Source of the DNA: an uncultured Tenacibaculum sp.
Lineage (GTDB): Bacteria > Bacteroidota > Bacteroidia > Flavobacteriales > Flavobacteriaceae
Reading direction: 5' to 3'
Assembly (NCBI RefSeq): GCF_947495995.1
Contig: NZ_CANMAX010000001.1
Span: 682,001 to 746,000, forward strand
Length of the DNA: 64,000 nucleotides
Shown: in pieces, positions 36,332 to 46,280 of the stretch
Layout: every line of letters begins with the position of its first letter
Numbering within the stretch: position 1 is the first letter of the stretch
Program-made: the position numbers and the translations under genes
The notes under the pieces: model-generated
Database searches by the model: none
Told to the model about the DNA's origin: nothing
Seen by the model: only the letters and a program-made list of their open reading frames with translations

Positions 36332-37467
36332 TGATATTTAACTTTCCTTAATACTCGAACTACATCTTTATATTTTATATATGTAGTTTTATCTTCTAAG
36401 TTCTTAATGTAATCTTTTGCTTTTTCTAATTGTTCTTTAGCATCTAAAAATCCGTTTAAATAACATATTAAATAATTATTTGGCAATCGATATACGTCTT
36501 CGTGTTCTGTAACTGATAATGGAATATTATGCTCAATATTATTGACAATATTGTTACTATTCTCGTAAATATGATTAATAATTTTACTATCGTAAGTTGG
36601 CGGCTCAAACAAAAATTCCTTTATAATATCTAGCTTACCATTATCTTTAAAATGAATAATTGTTTTTTCTAAAGGATATTTTATCTCGTCTTTTTCTAGA
36701 CCTAACGCGATGTATTCAACTATAATAAATGAATGATGATTGATTTTAATTTTCACCTCATCTAAAGCAGAATAGAAAAGCTGCACTTGCTCATTTATCA
36801 ATTCGATATCAACTCTAGAATAGAATTCTTCGTTATTCACTATTGTCTTTTTTCCAGCCCAACATAACACAAACTGTTCTTTGAAAACTTTGTATTTAGG
36901 ATTGTACTCATCTTTATGTCTTCCGAAGAAATCAAAAACCCCATCTAAGGTTAATTGAATATTGTTGCTGGCATTGATCTCTATTGCCTCTACAATTTCT
37001 TTATTACTGTTCGGAAGCTTAAATTCATCGACTACAGGCATTGAATTACTACCTCTACGATAAAACACTGTTCCTCTGGGATATTTCCAAATAAACTTTG
37101 ATAAATGTGAGATTTTATCTTTCGGATGGATAGTAACTAACCCTACTACTTTATACCTTGGTAAACCTGGAAAAGGTATATTTTCATATTGAATATTAGG
37201 CGGATTAATTAAATACGCGTTAACGAGATTCTGTATTTTACTGTCGTCAAAAAAATCAACGCCAATTACTTTATTGTCTTCATCTCGAATACCAATTAAA
37301 ATGTAGGAATTATTTTCAGGATTTGAATTGGATAAGGCACAAATATGTTTAATGAATTTTGCTTTCCCTTCTTTACTACCTAAGGATAATTTTTGTTTTT
37401 TATCATAAAAACTATTCTCATCGTTGTGAGAAAGCAAATTCTTAATAAGTAGCCTTTTATTAATCAT
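36328..37467 (-). CDS. AlbA_2 (Schlafen-like, divergent AAA-4) domain protein
   Basis: 379 aa. The N-terminal half (about 1-150) carries the AlbA_2 pattern: FIKHICALSNSNPENNSYIL (split in place), IGIRDEDNKVIGVDFFDD and GTVFYRRGSNSMP. The C-terminal half is not recognised. Such proteins act as regulators or as nucleic acid effectors in some defence systems. Here there is no associated defence gene. It converges with the secreted protein (4-base overlap) and follows the aldo/keto reductase by 2 bases. Confidence 0.8.
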   Translation of the reverse strand: MINKRLLIKNLLSHNDENSFYDKKQKLSLGSKEGKAKFIKHICALSNSNPENNSYILIGIRDEDNKVIGVDFFDDSKIQNLVNAYLINPPNIQYENIPFPGLPRYKVVGLVTIHPKDKISHLSKFIWKYPRGTVFYRRGSNSMPVVDEFKLPNSNKEIVEAIEINASNNIQLTLDGVFDFFGRHKDEYNPKYKVFKEQFVLCWAGKKTIVNNEEFYSRVDIELINEQVQLFYSALDEVKIKINHHSFIIVEYIALGLEKDEIKYPLEKTIIHFKDNGKLDIIKEFLFEPPTYDSKIINHIYENSNNIVNNIEHNIPLSVTEHEDVYRLPNNYLICYLNGFLDAKEQLEKAKDYIKNLEDKTTYIKYKDVVRVLRKVKYH

Positions 37468-37469
37468 TA

Positions 37470-38342
37470 TTAAGCTACTTTATGCCCTCGACTAGCTTCA
37501 TAAAGAGTAAACCAATCTTGAACATCTAAATCTATTTGTAATGCTTGATTTGATTTCTTTATTCTGTTTTTATTTGAAGTTCCAATTACAGGAGCAACGT
37601 TACAAGGATGCTTTAAAATCCATGCTAATAAGATTTGATCGTTTGTTGCGTTGTATTTAGAAGTTAAATCTTTTAATACTTGTGTTACTCTCTCCGCTTG
37701 TTCTGTTTCTAAATTGAAGAAACCTCCTAAAGGACTCCAACTCATCACTTTCATATCTTCTTTGATTAGATAATCTAAAGTACCTTGATCTATTGCAGAA
37801 TTCTGAATCAATGAAAATTCTAACTGATTACAAGTTAATGGTGTTTTCTTCTTTAATAATTCCATTTGACTTGCAGTAAAGTTTGAAACTCCAAAATCTA
37901 TAATTTTTCCTTCTTCTTGCAACCTCAAAACAGCCTCATTAATTTCATCATATTGCATTAACGGACTTGGTCTGTGCAATAACAAAACATCTAAATAATC
38001 TGTCTTTAAATTCTTCAACGATTGCTCTACACTCCAAATAATATATTCTTTTGAGTAATCGTAATATTTAACTCTATTATCAGGCCTTTCTTCTGTGATG
38101 TATTGAATTCCACATTTAGATATTAACTGAATTTGCTCACGTTCTACCCCACTTTCAACAAATGCTTTTCCAAAAGCAGCTTCAGTAGTGTAACCTCCAT
38201 AAATGTCGGCATGATCAAAAGTTATATTTCCTTCTTCAATACAAAAATGTATAAGGTCGGCCATTTCTTTTGTTGAAAAGTTTTTTCCCCATACACCCCA
38301 AGACATACATCCTATAATTATATCTGAAAGTTTAGTTTTCAT
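37470..38342 (-). CDS. Aldo/keto reductase
   Basis: 290 aa TIM-barrel NADPH oxidoreductase. Typical elements are the catalytic Tyr in FDHADIYGGYTTEAAFGKAF, Lys in QLISKCGIQ, His in DVLLLHRPSP, and the cofactor segment APVIGTSNKNRIKKS. It resembles the YdhF-like branch. It overlaps the SDR gene by 11 bases. The substrate is unknown. Confidence 0.92.
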   Translation of the reverse strand: MKTKLSDIIIGCMSWGVWGKNFSTKEMADLIHFCIEEGNITFDHADIYGGYTTEAAFGKAFVESGVEREQIQLISKCGIQYITEERPDNRVKYYDYSKEYIIWSVEQSLKNLKTDYLDVLLLHRPSPLMQYDEINEAVLRLQEEGKIIDFGVSNFTASQMELLKKKTPLTCNQLEFSLIQNSAIDQGTLDYLIKEDMKVMSWSPLGGFFNLETEQAERVTQVLKDLTSKYNATNDQILLAWILKHPCNVAPVIGTSNKNRIKKSNQALQIDLDVQDWFTLYEASRGHKVA

Positions 38343-39087
38343 TCTTATTTAAAATTGCTGCACTTGCTTGTGCGGTTGGATAAACGATTAAATCTTCGAT
38401 ATTAACATGATACGGTCTTGTTACTACAAAATGAATAATGTCTGCAATATCTTCTGCCTGTAAAGCCTTGTAACCTTTATAAACTTGTTTTGCTCTTTCT
38501 GAATCTCCTTTGAAACGAACATCTGAAAATTCTGTTTCCACTAATCCAGGATGAATTCCGCTTACTCGAATATTGTATTGGTTTAAATCTAATCGCATTG
38601 ATTTGTTTAACGCATTTACTGCAAATTTAGATGCACAATACACATTTCCATTCGGATACACTTCTTTACCTGCGATAGATCCTATATTCACAATAAAACC
38701 TTCGTTTCTTTCAATCATTGTTGGAATTATAGCTTTAGAAACATATAATAAACCTTTTACATTACCATCAATCATAGCATCCCAATCATCTAAACTACCT
38801 TCTTGAATTGAATGTAATCCGTGAGCATTTCCTGCATTATTAATTAGAATATCTATAGCTTTAAATTCTGAAGGAATACTTTCAATAGCCTTGAAAACAT
38901 CTTCTCTAAAACGAACATCAAATTGTAGTGTGTGTACTTTAGTTTCTTTTGACAATTCTTGTTCTAATTCTCGCAATTTTTCTTCCCTTCTACCACATAA
39001 AACTAAGTTATATTTTTGTTTTGCAAACAGATAAGCACAAGCCTTACCTATTCCAGATGTAGCTCCGGTAATTAGTACGGTTGACAT
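38332..39087 (-). CDS. Short-chain dehydrogenase/reductase
   Basis: 251 aa Rossmann protein with TGATSGIGKA (cofactor loop, about 6-15), LINNAGNAHG, the catalytic Ser/Tyr/Lys set in NIGSIAGKEVYPNGNVYCASK, and the substrate loop GLVETEFSDVRF. It resembles the YdfG serine/3-hydroxy acid dehydrogenase group. It is translationally coupled to the aldo/keto reductase. Confidence 0.93.
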   Translation of the reverse strand: MSTVLITGATSGIGKACAYLFAKQKYNLVLCGRREEKLRELEQELSKETKVHTLQFDVRFREDVFKAIESIPSEFKAIDILINNAGNAHGLHSIQEGSLDDWDAMIDGNVKGLLYVSKAIIPTMIERNEGFIVNIGSIAGKEVYPNGNVYCASKFAVNALNKSMRLDLNQYNIRVSGIHPGLVETEFSDVRFKGDSERAKQVYKGYKALQAEDIADIIHFVVTRPYHVNIEDLIVYPTAQASAAILNKNEN

Positions 39088-39147
39088 AAATTTATATTAT
39101 TTACTATAAAAATAAAACTTTTAATGTAAACCTTATGTTATATAAAA

Positions 39148-39202
39148 AGAAAACCGCCCTGAGGGGGCGGCTTCTCTAATTGGTTATTTGAGAAATAACC
39201 AA
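39148..39202 (-). terminator. Two tandem hairpins after the lipoprotein gene
   Basis: In transcription order, the first hairpin is the perfect TTGGTTATTT/AAATAACCAA (39180-39202). The second is the GC-rich CCGCCC/GGGCGG at 39154-39170, followed on the minus strand by a T-rich run. The second is the likely terminator of the gene at 39225-40157. Confidence 0.7.
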
Positions 39203-39224
39203 CCAAAAATCAACTAACCAAACT

Positions 39225-40157
39225 TTATTTTAATATTTTTCTTGTAATTTCTTTTCTTTTTATTTTAGTACGTTTTCTATCACTATTCCTTACTGGTTTT
39301 TTAGACGCTTTTCCATTTTTCCCTTTCAAGAATTGGATGTATCCTCTACCTGTGAAAACGTATGTTGTTTGAGTACTTAAGTGGAATAACTCGATCTCTC
39401 CATCATTTACAACGCTTAATTCAAACTCTTCAGTATCTCCTCCGTCATAATTTAGTGTTAAAAACTTAAGATCGTCGTAATCTCTAATATCGTCTATTGT
39501 GTACCCACCTACAAAGTCCCAATTAATAGAAGCAAGATTTGTGCCAAATGCATCGTGAGATGAGTAAAAAGTTGTATTATTCTCTGGAGTAAATTGTAAA
39601 TAACGCTCTTCATCAAACGGATTAGGTGATCCATTCCTAGCTCCTGTTCTCTCCCAAGCTATATACTCTTGTAAAAAGAACTCTATATTGTCATAAAACA
39701 ATTTGTCATAATCAAAGTCATTTCTTTGATATCCTATTAAAAAATAACTTACATTATTATTTAAATCATTCAATCTGATTTCATTATTACTTAATTGAAT
39801 TACTTCAAAACTGTAATCTCCATCTAATCTGTGAAATGTTTCTATAACACCATCATCATAAGTTCTGTATGATCCAACATTAATTCCTAAACCATCTCCT
39901 GTTCTTCCTACATCAACTATATTATTATTAGCATACATGTTTCCATTTAAAAATGATACTGTAAATGCTTTTGATAAATATGGAATTTCTGCAGTTCCTA
40001 TAGTTCTATGAAAATCTACATACCATAAATCGTAACCTGAAACAATCTCTTCTGTAGGCACAAAATCATCTACGATAACTTCTTCATTTCTTACAACACA
40101 TGAAGTTAGAGTTGTGGCGGCTACAAATATTAGTAAAAGTAATTTTATCGTTTTCAT
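39225..40157 (-). CDS. Flavobacterial lipoprotein of unknown function
   Basis: 310 aa. Signal peptide with lipobox TSC (Cys 20). The body is acidic and aromatic (SGYDLWYVDFHRTIG, YLSKAFTVSFLNGNMYANN), probably beta-rich. The last 35 residues are strongly basic (KGKNGKASKK, RKRTKIKRKE), which is odd for a lipoprotein and may bind nucleic acid or LPS. I recall relatives in databases carrying a wrong nicotinate nucleotide enzyme name. No such enzyme motif is seen here. Confidence 0.75.
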   Translation of the reverse strand: MKTIKLLLLIFVAATTLTSCVVRNEEVIVDDFVPTEEIVSGYDLWYVDFHRTIGTAEIPYLSKAFTVSFLNGNMYANNNIVDVGRTGDGLGINVGSYRTYDDGVIETFHRLDGDYSFEVIQLSNNEIRLNDLNNNVSYFLIGYQRNDFDYDKLFYDNIEFFLQEYIAWERTGARNGSPNPFDEERYLQFTPENNTTFYSSHDAFGTNLASINWDFVGGYTIDDIRDYDDLKFLTLNYDGGDTEEFELSVVNDGEIELFHLSTQTTYVFTGRGYIQFLKGKNGKASKKPVRNSDRKRTKIKRKEITRKILK

Positions 40158-40210
40158 AAGTTTAAGTTTTACGGTTATGCTTATGTGTTTTCAAAATGCG
40201 TGCCAAAAAA

Positions 40211-40238
40211 TAAAAGTCGCTCTTTCGAACGACTTTTA
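40211..40238 (-). terminator. Terminator after the 156-aa lipoprotein gene
   Basis: Arms TAAAAGTCG and CGACTTTTA, 9 bp, with a 10-base loop. The flanks allow use on either strand, but only the minus-strand gene ends here. Confidence 0.65.
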
Positions 40239-40250
40239 TCTAACTTATGC

Positions 40251-40721
40251 TTATTGTCTTATTATAGATTTCCCTTGCTTTAAACTATCAATCTTGTAAA
40301 ACTTAAGCTTACTTTCATCATAATAACTTATAACTACTTCATCTTCTTTAAGATTAAAAATATTCTTTTGTGAAGGCATATTACCATATTCCTTTTTAGG
40401 GTCTTTGTCTAAAATCAAATCTCTATTTATTTTGGAAATGGAATGATAAAATCTTCCTGAAATTATTTTATTTTTCTTTAATGTACTTTTTATTGCTTTT
40501 ACTTTGTCACTAAAATAAAAAATTGAATCAAATTTTATATCCTTTGGAGATTTATAGACTATGTTAATAATAGAGCTACCGGAATTTGGTAGTCCTCCAA
40601 CAGTATTAATATATTCTGCAGAAATAATTTTAAAAGGTGGTTGTTTTTCAAACTGATAACTAGCACAACTCATAAATACTAAGATTGATAGTGGAAAAAA
40701 GATGTTTTTAATAATACTCAT
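40251..40721 (-). CDS. Small lipoprotein, function unknown
   Basis: 156 aa. Lipobox MSC (Cys 19) follows a hydrophobic signal. The rest is a Lys- and Ser-rich domain (KIISAEYINTVGGLPNSGSS, IISGRFYHSISK). No family is recognised. It is a single-gene unit with its own terminator. Confidence 0.65.
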   Translation of the reverse strand: MSIIKNIFFPLSILVFMSCASYQFEKQPPFKIISAEYINTVGGLPNSGSSIINIVYKSPKDIKFDSIFYFSDKVKAIKSTLKKNKIISGRFYHSISKINRDLILDKDPKKEYGNMPSQKNIFNLKEDEVVISYYDESKLKFYKIDSLKQGKSIIRQ

Positions 40722-40802
40722 ATTTTGACTTTTTATATGGTGTTTTTCAAGGATCGTACCAATTTACGAATTTAAATGAATCCTTTTTTATAGTTTTAAC
40801 GC

Positions 40803-41912
40803 ATGATAGAGCTAAGTTATTGGGAGATTAAAGAATGGTTTAATAATGTTGATTATACAATTGTTGGTAGCGGAATTGTTGGATTGAACTGTGCTTTACA
40901 GTTAAAAAAACGTTTCCCAGAATCTAATGTTTTGATTTTAGAGAAAGGAATATTGCCTCATGGTGCAAGCACTAAAAATGCAGGTTTTGCTTGTTTTGGA
41001 AGTATTTCTGAACTTGTAGACGATTTAGAAAATCATACAGAAGAAGAAGTACTTTCTTTAGTTAAAAAACGTTGGAATGGTTTACAATTACTTCGAAAAA
41101 ATTTAGGTGATAAAAACATCGATTTTCAACAAAATAAAGGATTTGAACTATTTCAAGATAAAGAACTTCTGGAGTTATGTTTAGATAAAAAGCAACAAGT
41201 TAACCAACTACTTTCATCTGTTTTTCATGCCCCTGTCTTTTATGAATCGAAAAATGACTTTAACTTTAAAAATATTGAAAGTCGATATATCGTAAATACT
41301 TTTGAAGGTCAGATTGACACTGGAAAAATGATGCAACATCTTATCACAAAAACACAAGCTCTAGGTGTTAAGATTTTAAATAACATTACTGTAAAAGATA
41401 TACAAGATGATAATGGTTTTGTTCATATCAACACTAATTTATTAAGTTTTAAATCCAATAAAGTTTTTATTGCTACCAATGGTTTTTCAAAAGCAATTTT
41501 AAATGAAGAAGTAAAACCAGCTAGAGCTCAGGTTTTAATTACAAAACCTATAAAAAATCTACATATTAAAGGAACTTTTCATTTAGATCGAGGCTATTAC
41601 TATTTTAGAAATATCGATAACCGTATTTTGTTTGGTGGAGGAAGAAATCTAGATTTTGATGCAGAAGAAACAACCGAATTTTCATTAACAAATTTGGTTC
41701 AAAACAAACTCGAAGAAATTTTAAAAACTACAATATTACCAGACACTGATATAGAAATAGAACATAGATGGTGCGGTATTATGGGAATTGGAAATCAGAA
41801 GAAAAGCATTGTAAAACCTATATCTAACAATGTTTTTTGCGGTATTCGCCTTGGTGGTATGGGAGTTGCAATTGGAAGTTTAATTGGTGAAGAATTAGCA
41901 GATTTAATATGA
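40803..41912 (+). CDS. FAD-dependent oxidoreductase, DAO/glycine oxidase-like
   Basis: 369 aa. The FAD dinucleotide fold is at the N-terminus (YTIVGSGIVGLNCALQL, about 19-35), with an E at the end of the second strand (LILEKG) and the loop STKNAGFACFGS. C-terminal IEHRWCGIMGIG and CGIRLGGMGVAIGSLIG bind FAD again. It likely oxidises an amine or amino acid. The substrate is unknown. It overlaps the Gre-like gene by 4 bases. Confidence 0.88.
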   Translation: MIELSYWEIKEWFNNVDYTIVGSGIVGLNCALQLKKRFPESNVLILEKGILPHGASTKNAGFACFGSISELVDDLENHTEEEVLSLVKKRWNGLQLLRKNLGDKNIDFQQNKGFELFQDKELLELCLDKKQQVNQLLSSVFHAPVFYESKNDFNFKNIESRYIVNTFEGQIDTGKMMQHLITKTQALGVKILNNITVKDIQDDNGFVHINTNLLSFKSNKVFIATNGFSKAILNEEVKPARAQVLITKPIKNLHIKGTFHLDRGYYYFRNIDNRILFGGGRNLDFDAEETTEFSLTNLVQNKLEEILKTTILPDTDIEIEHRWCGIMGIGNQKKSIVKPISNNVFCGIRLGGMGVAIGSLIGEELADLI

Positions 41913-42358
41913 ATTTAAAAGAAAAATTACATCACGCATGTGTTGCTTATATAGAAAAGCGAGAACAAACAATCAAGAATATTATAAGTTCGAATAAAAA
42001 AGCACTGTTATCTGAAACTAAGAGTTCTGCTGGCGACAAGCATGAAACAGGAAGAGCGATGCTTCAGTTAGAAATGGAAAAAGCTGGTCAACAAATTGCC
42101 GTTGTTCAGCAAATGAAAGAAACATTAGCTAAAGTTGACATACAAAGTTCACACGATTTAGTTCGCCTAGGAAGTATTATTGTTACTGAAAAAGCAAATT
42201 ACTTTATAGCAATTAGCATGGGAAAAACAACTGTAGATAACACAGACTATTTTGTGATTTCCAGCGCGTCTCCTATCGGAAAGTTATTCTTAGGCAAAAA
42301 GGAAAATGATACTATAATTTTTAACGGAAATGAATTTACTATAAAAGTTATTCATTAA
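41909..42358 (+). CDS. GreA/GreB-like C-terminal domain protein
   Basis: 149 aa. An N-terminal helical hairpin (about 1-80, with AGDKHETGRAMLQLEMEKA) is followed by a FKBP-like Gre C-terminal domain ending SPIGKLFLGKKENDTI and FTIKVIH. Gre factors rescue backtracked RNA polymerase. This short type lacks the standard Gre N-terminal tip sequence and may be a Gre paralogue acting on the polymerase secondary channel. Homologues are often mislabelled as 3-oxoacyl-ACP synthase. It converges with the ABC gene (11-base overlap). Confidence 0.82.
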   Translation: MNLKEKLHHACVAYIEKREQTIKNIISSNKKALLSETKSSAGDKHETGRAMLQLEMEKAGQQIAVVQQMKETLAKVDIQSSHDLVRLGSIIVTEKANYFIAISMGKTTVDNTDYFVISSASPIGKLFLGKKENDTIIFNGNEFTIKVIH

Positions 42359-43274
42359 ATCTTATGTAAACCTCTGAACCTTTTTCTAGTTGAGTGTTAT
42401 TTGCAACAAAAAGAGTTTCATTATCATGTAAAACTTCTACCAACCAATAAGAACCTTTAAAATAGTTCTTACTGACTTTTGTTTTATGTTCAGATTGTTC
42501 TACAATTGAAATCTCATGCGGATAATACAGTTTTTCAGTCTTATCTATAATTACCTTATTTACATCATCAAATAACGATGCAACATATCGATTCGGTTTT
42601 TCTTTGTATAAATCTGAAGGTGTTCCTGACGCTAAAATTTGATTATTCTGAATGACAATTAATTGATCTGAAAACGACAACGCATCATTACCGTCGTGAG
42701 TTGCAACAATGCAAGCAATGTTTTTTTCCTTTAGATATGAAAAAAGATTTCTTCGTAATGCGTTCTTCTTAAAGTTATCGATCTGACTGAATGGTTCATC
42801 TAAAAGTAATAATTCTGGTTCTTTCGCTAATGCTTTGGCAATTGCTACACGTTGCTGTTGACCTCCACTTAGATTTTTAACTTTTTCATTCGCATAAGCT
42901 TTCATTTCAATAACACCTAACAACTCATTCGTCCTTCTTTCTGATTCTTCAGGATAAAATCGTGACAAGAATTTTGAAATATTTTCAGCAACAGTTATGT
43001 AAGGCATTAAATCAAAATCTTGCGGAACGTATTTAAAAAAATCCATCCCTGGAACCAAATGATAAGCCGGACCTAAAACTTCTTGATCGTTCCAAAATAT
43101 CGTTCCTTTATCTACATCTAACAATCCGTAAATAATTCTTAAAAGTGTTGATTTTCCACACCCACTTTCTCCCATAATACTTAAATGTTCACCTTGGGTA
43201 AGACTTAGGCTAATATCTTTAAGTATTGGACTTTTTTTTGAATACGAAAATGTAATATCGTTGACTTGTAGCAT
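42348..43274 (-). CDS. ABC transporter ATP-binding protein
   Basis: 308 aa. Walker A GESGCGKST (about 36-44), signature LSGGQQQRVAIA, Walker B LLLLDEPFSQID and the switch His in ATHDGNDA are intact. A C-terminal regulatory domain (about 235-308) resembles the TOBE part of MalK/PotA-type importers. No permease or binding protein is next to it, so it is an orphan subunit in this window. Confidence 0.92.
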   Translation of the reverse strand: MLQVNDITFSYSKKSPILKDISLSLTQGEHLSIMGESGCGKSTLLRIIYGLLDVDKGTIFWNDQEVLGPAYHLVPGMDFFKYVPQDFDLMPYITVAENISKFLSRFYPEESERRTNELLGVIEMKAYANEKVKNLSGGQQQRVAIAKALAKEPELLLLDEPFSQIDNFKKNALRRNLFSYLKEKNIACIVATHDGNDALSFSDQLIVIQNNQILASGTPSDLYKEKPNRYVASLFDDVNKVIIDKTEKLYYPHEISIVEQSEHKTKVSKNYFKGSYWLVEVLHDNETLFVANNTQLEKGSEVYIRFNE

Positions 43275-43308
43275 GTGTGTAAAAATAAAACCTTTTTACG
43301 ATAAAGTA

Positions 43309-44058
43309 CTACATGATCTTTATTACAATTGAAGATATTATTCCTGTAAAAATTGATACAAATAGTATATAAAGTATGTAGGTTAAAATGGTAAGAAAAA
43401 TGATTTTCAACCTTTTATAATTTTTGAAAAACTGTATGTAAACCCAAAAAACATAACCTAAAACAAAGACCATATATAATGTCTCAGTTACAGCATTTTC
43501 TCCTGTGAAAGATTTTAAAACAGCAAAAAAAGTATAAATAATTGCTTGTTGACCTGTGATAAAAGAATTTAGGACTATATGTTCTAGGTAATTGTATTCG
43601 TATTTTCTGAATGACAAATATGATGCTAAAGAAAAAACAGGTAATAATAGTAATATTGAGTAAGCATAATTTTTAACAAACCATTGATGAAGAACTGTTG
43701 CATTTGCATCTAAAGTAGAACCATCTTTGTATGATTTCCACCCGGATAATAAATCTCCTAAAACTGTTTGTTCATTTAAAAGAGTCGACAACAAAGCATA
43801 AACAGTAGATAAAATTAACACAAATGTTAACGGCTTAAAGTAGTTTTTTCTTTTTCCTTGTATAAAATCGCGAATACTATCTCCAGGATTTATACTCAAT
43901 CTTTTAATTGTAAAAAAGAAACCACGATCTAGTTGAAAAAATGAGTTATTTATTTCATCTACAACATAGGCTAAATTAATAGGTCCCACATTGGTTTTTT
44001 GTCCGCAATTTGAACAAAATTTTCCATCAACTTTAGTCCCACAATTTTTACAATGCAT
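43309..44058 (-). CDS. DUF3667 zinc-ribbon membrane protein
   Basis: 249 aa. An N-terminal zinc ribbon (CKNCGTKVDGKFCSNCGQKT, Cys at 3, 6, 15 and 18) is followed by the segment GDSIRDFIQGKRKNYFKPL. About five membrane helices then run to the C-terminus. This is the DUF3667 layout, common and uncharacterised in Bacteroidota. Confidence 0.85.
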   Translation of the reverse strand: MHCKNCGTKVDGKFCSNCGQKTNVGPINLAYVVDEINNSFFQLDRGFFFTIKRLSINPGDSIRDFIQGKRKNYFKPLTFVLILSTVYALLSTLLNEQTVLGDLLSGWKSYKDGSTLDANATVLHQWFVKNYAYSILLLLPVFSLASYLSFRKYEYNYLEHIVLNSFITGQQAIIYTFFAVLKSFTGENAVTETLYMVFVLGYVFWVYIQFFKNYKRLKIIFLTILTYILYILFVSIFTGIISSIVIKIM

Positions 44059-44117
44059 AATTAAAATTAAAAAGTAGAGTTCAAAAATACAGAAAACACA
44101 TTATTTCATTTCAATAA

Positions 44118-44145
44118 AAAAACCGACACTTTCGTATCGGTTTTT
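44118..44145 (-). terminator. Terminator after the M13 peptidase gene
   Basis: Arms AAAAACCGA and TCGGTTTTT with a 10-base loop, followed on the minus strand by a T run. Confidence 0.8.
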
Positions 44146-44166
44146 AATATTATTTAAAATGCAGCA

Positions 44167-46269
44167 TTACCAAATTCTAACTCTGTCTTCTGGTTTTAAG
44201 TACATTGTATCACCTTCTTTAATATCAAAAGCTTCGTAAAAAGCATCTACATTTCTTAAAGGCACATAAGCTCTAAATTTACCAGGAGAATGCGGATCAG
44301 TTTTAATCTGATTTTTAATTGCCTCTGGACGAGCCTTAGTTCTCCAAATTGTTCCCCAAGAAAGGAAAAAACGTTGTTCTGGTGTAAATCCATCAATTTT
44401 TTCTGGTCTACCGCTTTTTTCTAAGAAGATTTGTAAACCTTCGTAAGCAGCATTTACTCCTCCTAAATCTCCAATATTTTCACCTAAAGTGAAGGTTCCA
44501 TTTACATGAACATCATCAATAGCAACTAAAGCGTCGTACTGACCAATTAATGCTTTTCCTTCAGCAGCAAACTTTTCAGAGTCTTCTTTTGTCCACCAAT
44601 TATTTAAATTACCATCTCCATCGAAACGAGCTCCTGAATCATCGAAACTATGAGAAATTTCATGACCAATAACTGCTCCAATTCCTCCGTAGTTTACAGC
44701 TTCATCAGCTTGATAATTATAAAATGGAGGTTGTAAAATAGCCGCTGGGAAAACAATCTCGTTATTTACTGGATTAAAATAAGCGTTTACAGTTTGTGGT
44801 GACATTCCCCACTCTGATCTATCAACTGGTTTTCCTAACTTAGATATATTTTCTTCGTAGTTCCACTTAGTAACGTTGATCGCATTTTCAAAATAACTTC
44901 CACCTTCTTTTACTCCTTTAATCTGTAAAGCAGCGTAATCTTTCCATTTATCTGGATAAGCTATTTTAACTGTTAGTTTACTTAATTTATCTAATGCTTT
45001 TAACTTAGTCGAATCGCTCATCCAAGTTAATCCGTTAATACGCTTTTCGAAACCTAATAATACATTATCAATCATTTCTCTAGCCTTCTGCTTAGCTTCA
45101 GGTGGAAACTTCTTATCAACATATAATTTTCCGATAGCCTCACCAATTGATCCGTTTACAGATGCTAAAGCTCTTTCATCACGAGGTCTTTGTTCTTTTG
45201 CTCCACGTAATTCTTTACTATAAAACTCCCAATTAGCAGTTTCTAAATCTGTACTTAATAAGCCAGCAGCACTATTAATCGTATTCCAACGTAATAATGT
45301 TTTAATATCGTCTACAGAACGCTCAGTAAAAATATCGTTCATAGCTTTGAAATAGTTTGGATCTGTAACAATTACTTTCTCCATTTTTTCTGTTCCAACA
45401 CCTACTCCAATACCTTCTAAATGAGCTTTCCAATCAATAGCAGGAGCTAAAACTTGTAACTCTTCAACAGACATTGGGTTATACATTTTTCTAGCATCTC
45501 TTCGATCTTCTTTAGTCATCATTGGTTTAGCTAAACTAGCCTCAAAAGAAACTACAGTTGCAGCATTTTTAGCAGCAGTAGCTTCATCATCACCAAGTTT
45601 ACCGAACATTTTAGCTACAAAAGCTTCGTATTTTTTAAGTTTCTCTTTAGTATCCTCATCTTCATCTACATAGTAATCACGAGATAAACCTAATCCGCCT
45701 GAACCTAAATAACCAGCATTCATATTACTGTTTTTTAAGTCGTTAAAAACACCAAGACCATAAAAAGCTCCACCACCATATGGTGCCATTTGAGTGATAT
45801 AGTTTTCTACATCCTTTTTAGTTTTGATTTCATCGATCTTTGCTAAATAAGGCTTTAATGGAACTGTTCCTTGCTTATTACGAGCAACAGTATCCATAAT
45901 ACTTTCGTAATAATTTACTGCTTTTTGCTGATCACTATCGATTTCATTTCCTTGAGCATCTTTGATCTTAGGAAAATTACCTTCTTTAATAGCATCATTC
46001 AAAATAGCTAATACATCAGCATCTGTTTTTTTACGTAATTCTCCAAAACCACCCCATGATGATCTATCTGCAGGAATTTCTGTTTTATCAACCCAGTTCC
46101 CGTTTACATATCTGAAAAAATCTTCAGATGGTTTTACAGATGTATCCATGTTCTCAAGAATAATACCTGGAACCTTTTCTGCTACCTCAGCTTTTTGTTC
46201 TGTTTTACAACTTATTATAGCCAACGATGCTATTGTAGTTGTAAACAAGGCTTTTTTAATGTTTCTCAT
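44167..46269 (-). CDS. M13-family metallopeptidase (neprilysin/PepO-like) lipoprotein
   Basis: 700 aa. Lipobox ISC (Cys 21). The zinc site is HEISH in AVIGHEISHSFDDSGARFD (about 540), with the third ligand Glu in LGENIGDLGG. Substrate-binding NAYFNPVNNEIVFPAAILQP precedes it, and the C-terminal domain ends KPEDRVRIW as usual. It should degrade short peptides in the periplasm. Confidence 0.95.
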   Translation of the reverse strand: MRNIKKALFTTTIASLAIISCKTEQKAEVAEKVPGIILENMDTSVKPSEDFFRYVNGNWVDKTEIPADRSSWGGFGELRKKTDADVLAILNDAIKEGNFPKIKDAQGNEIDSDQQKAVNYYESIMDTVARNKQGTVPLKPYLAKIDEIKTKKDVENYITQMAPYGGGAFYGLGVFNDLKNSNMNAGYLGSGGLGLSRDYYVDEDEDTKEKLKKYEAFVAKMFGKLGDDEATAAKNAATVVSFEASLAKPMMTKEDRRDARKMYNPMSVEELQVLAPAIDWKAHLEGIGVGVGTEKMEKVIVTDPNYFKAMNDIFTERSVDDIKTLLRWNTINSAAGLLSTDLETANWEFYSKELRGAKEQRPRDERALASVNGSIGEAIGKLYVDKKFPPEAKQKAREMIDNVLLGFEKRINGLTWMSDSTKLKALDKLSKLTVKIAYPDKWKDYAALQIKGVKEGGSYFENAINVTKWNYEENISKLGKPVDRSEWGMSPQTVNAYFNPVNNEIVFPAAILQPPFYNYQADEAVNYGGIGAVIGHEISHSFDDSGARFDGDGNLNNWWTKEDSEKFAAEGKALIGQYDALVAIDDVHVNGTFTLGENIGDLGGVNAAYEGLQIFLEKSGRPEKIDGFTPEQRFFLSWGTIWRTKARPEAIKNQIKTDPHSPGKFRAYVPLRNVDAFYEAFDIKEGDTMYLKPEDRVRIW

Positions 46270-46280
46270 CTTAAAAAAAT

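Noticed and set aside
36328..37467. AlbA_2 protein as part of a defence island
   Set aside because: The neighbours are metabolic and secreted proteins; no nuclease, ATPase partner, methylase or mobile element is near.
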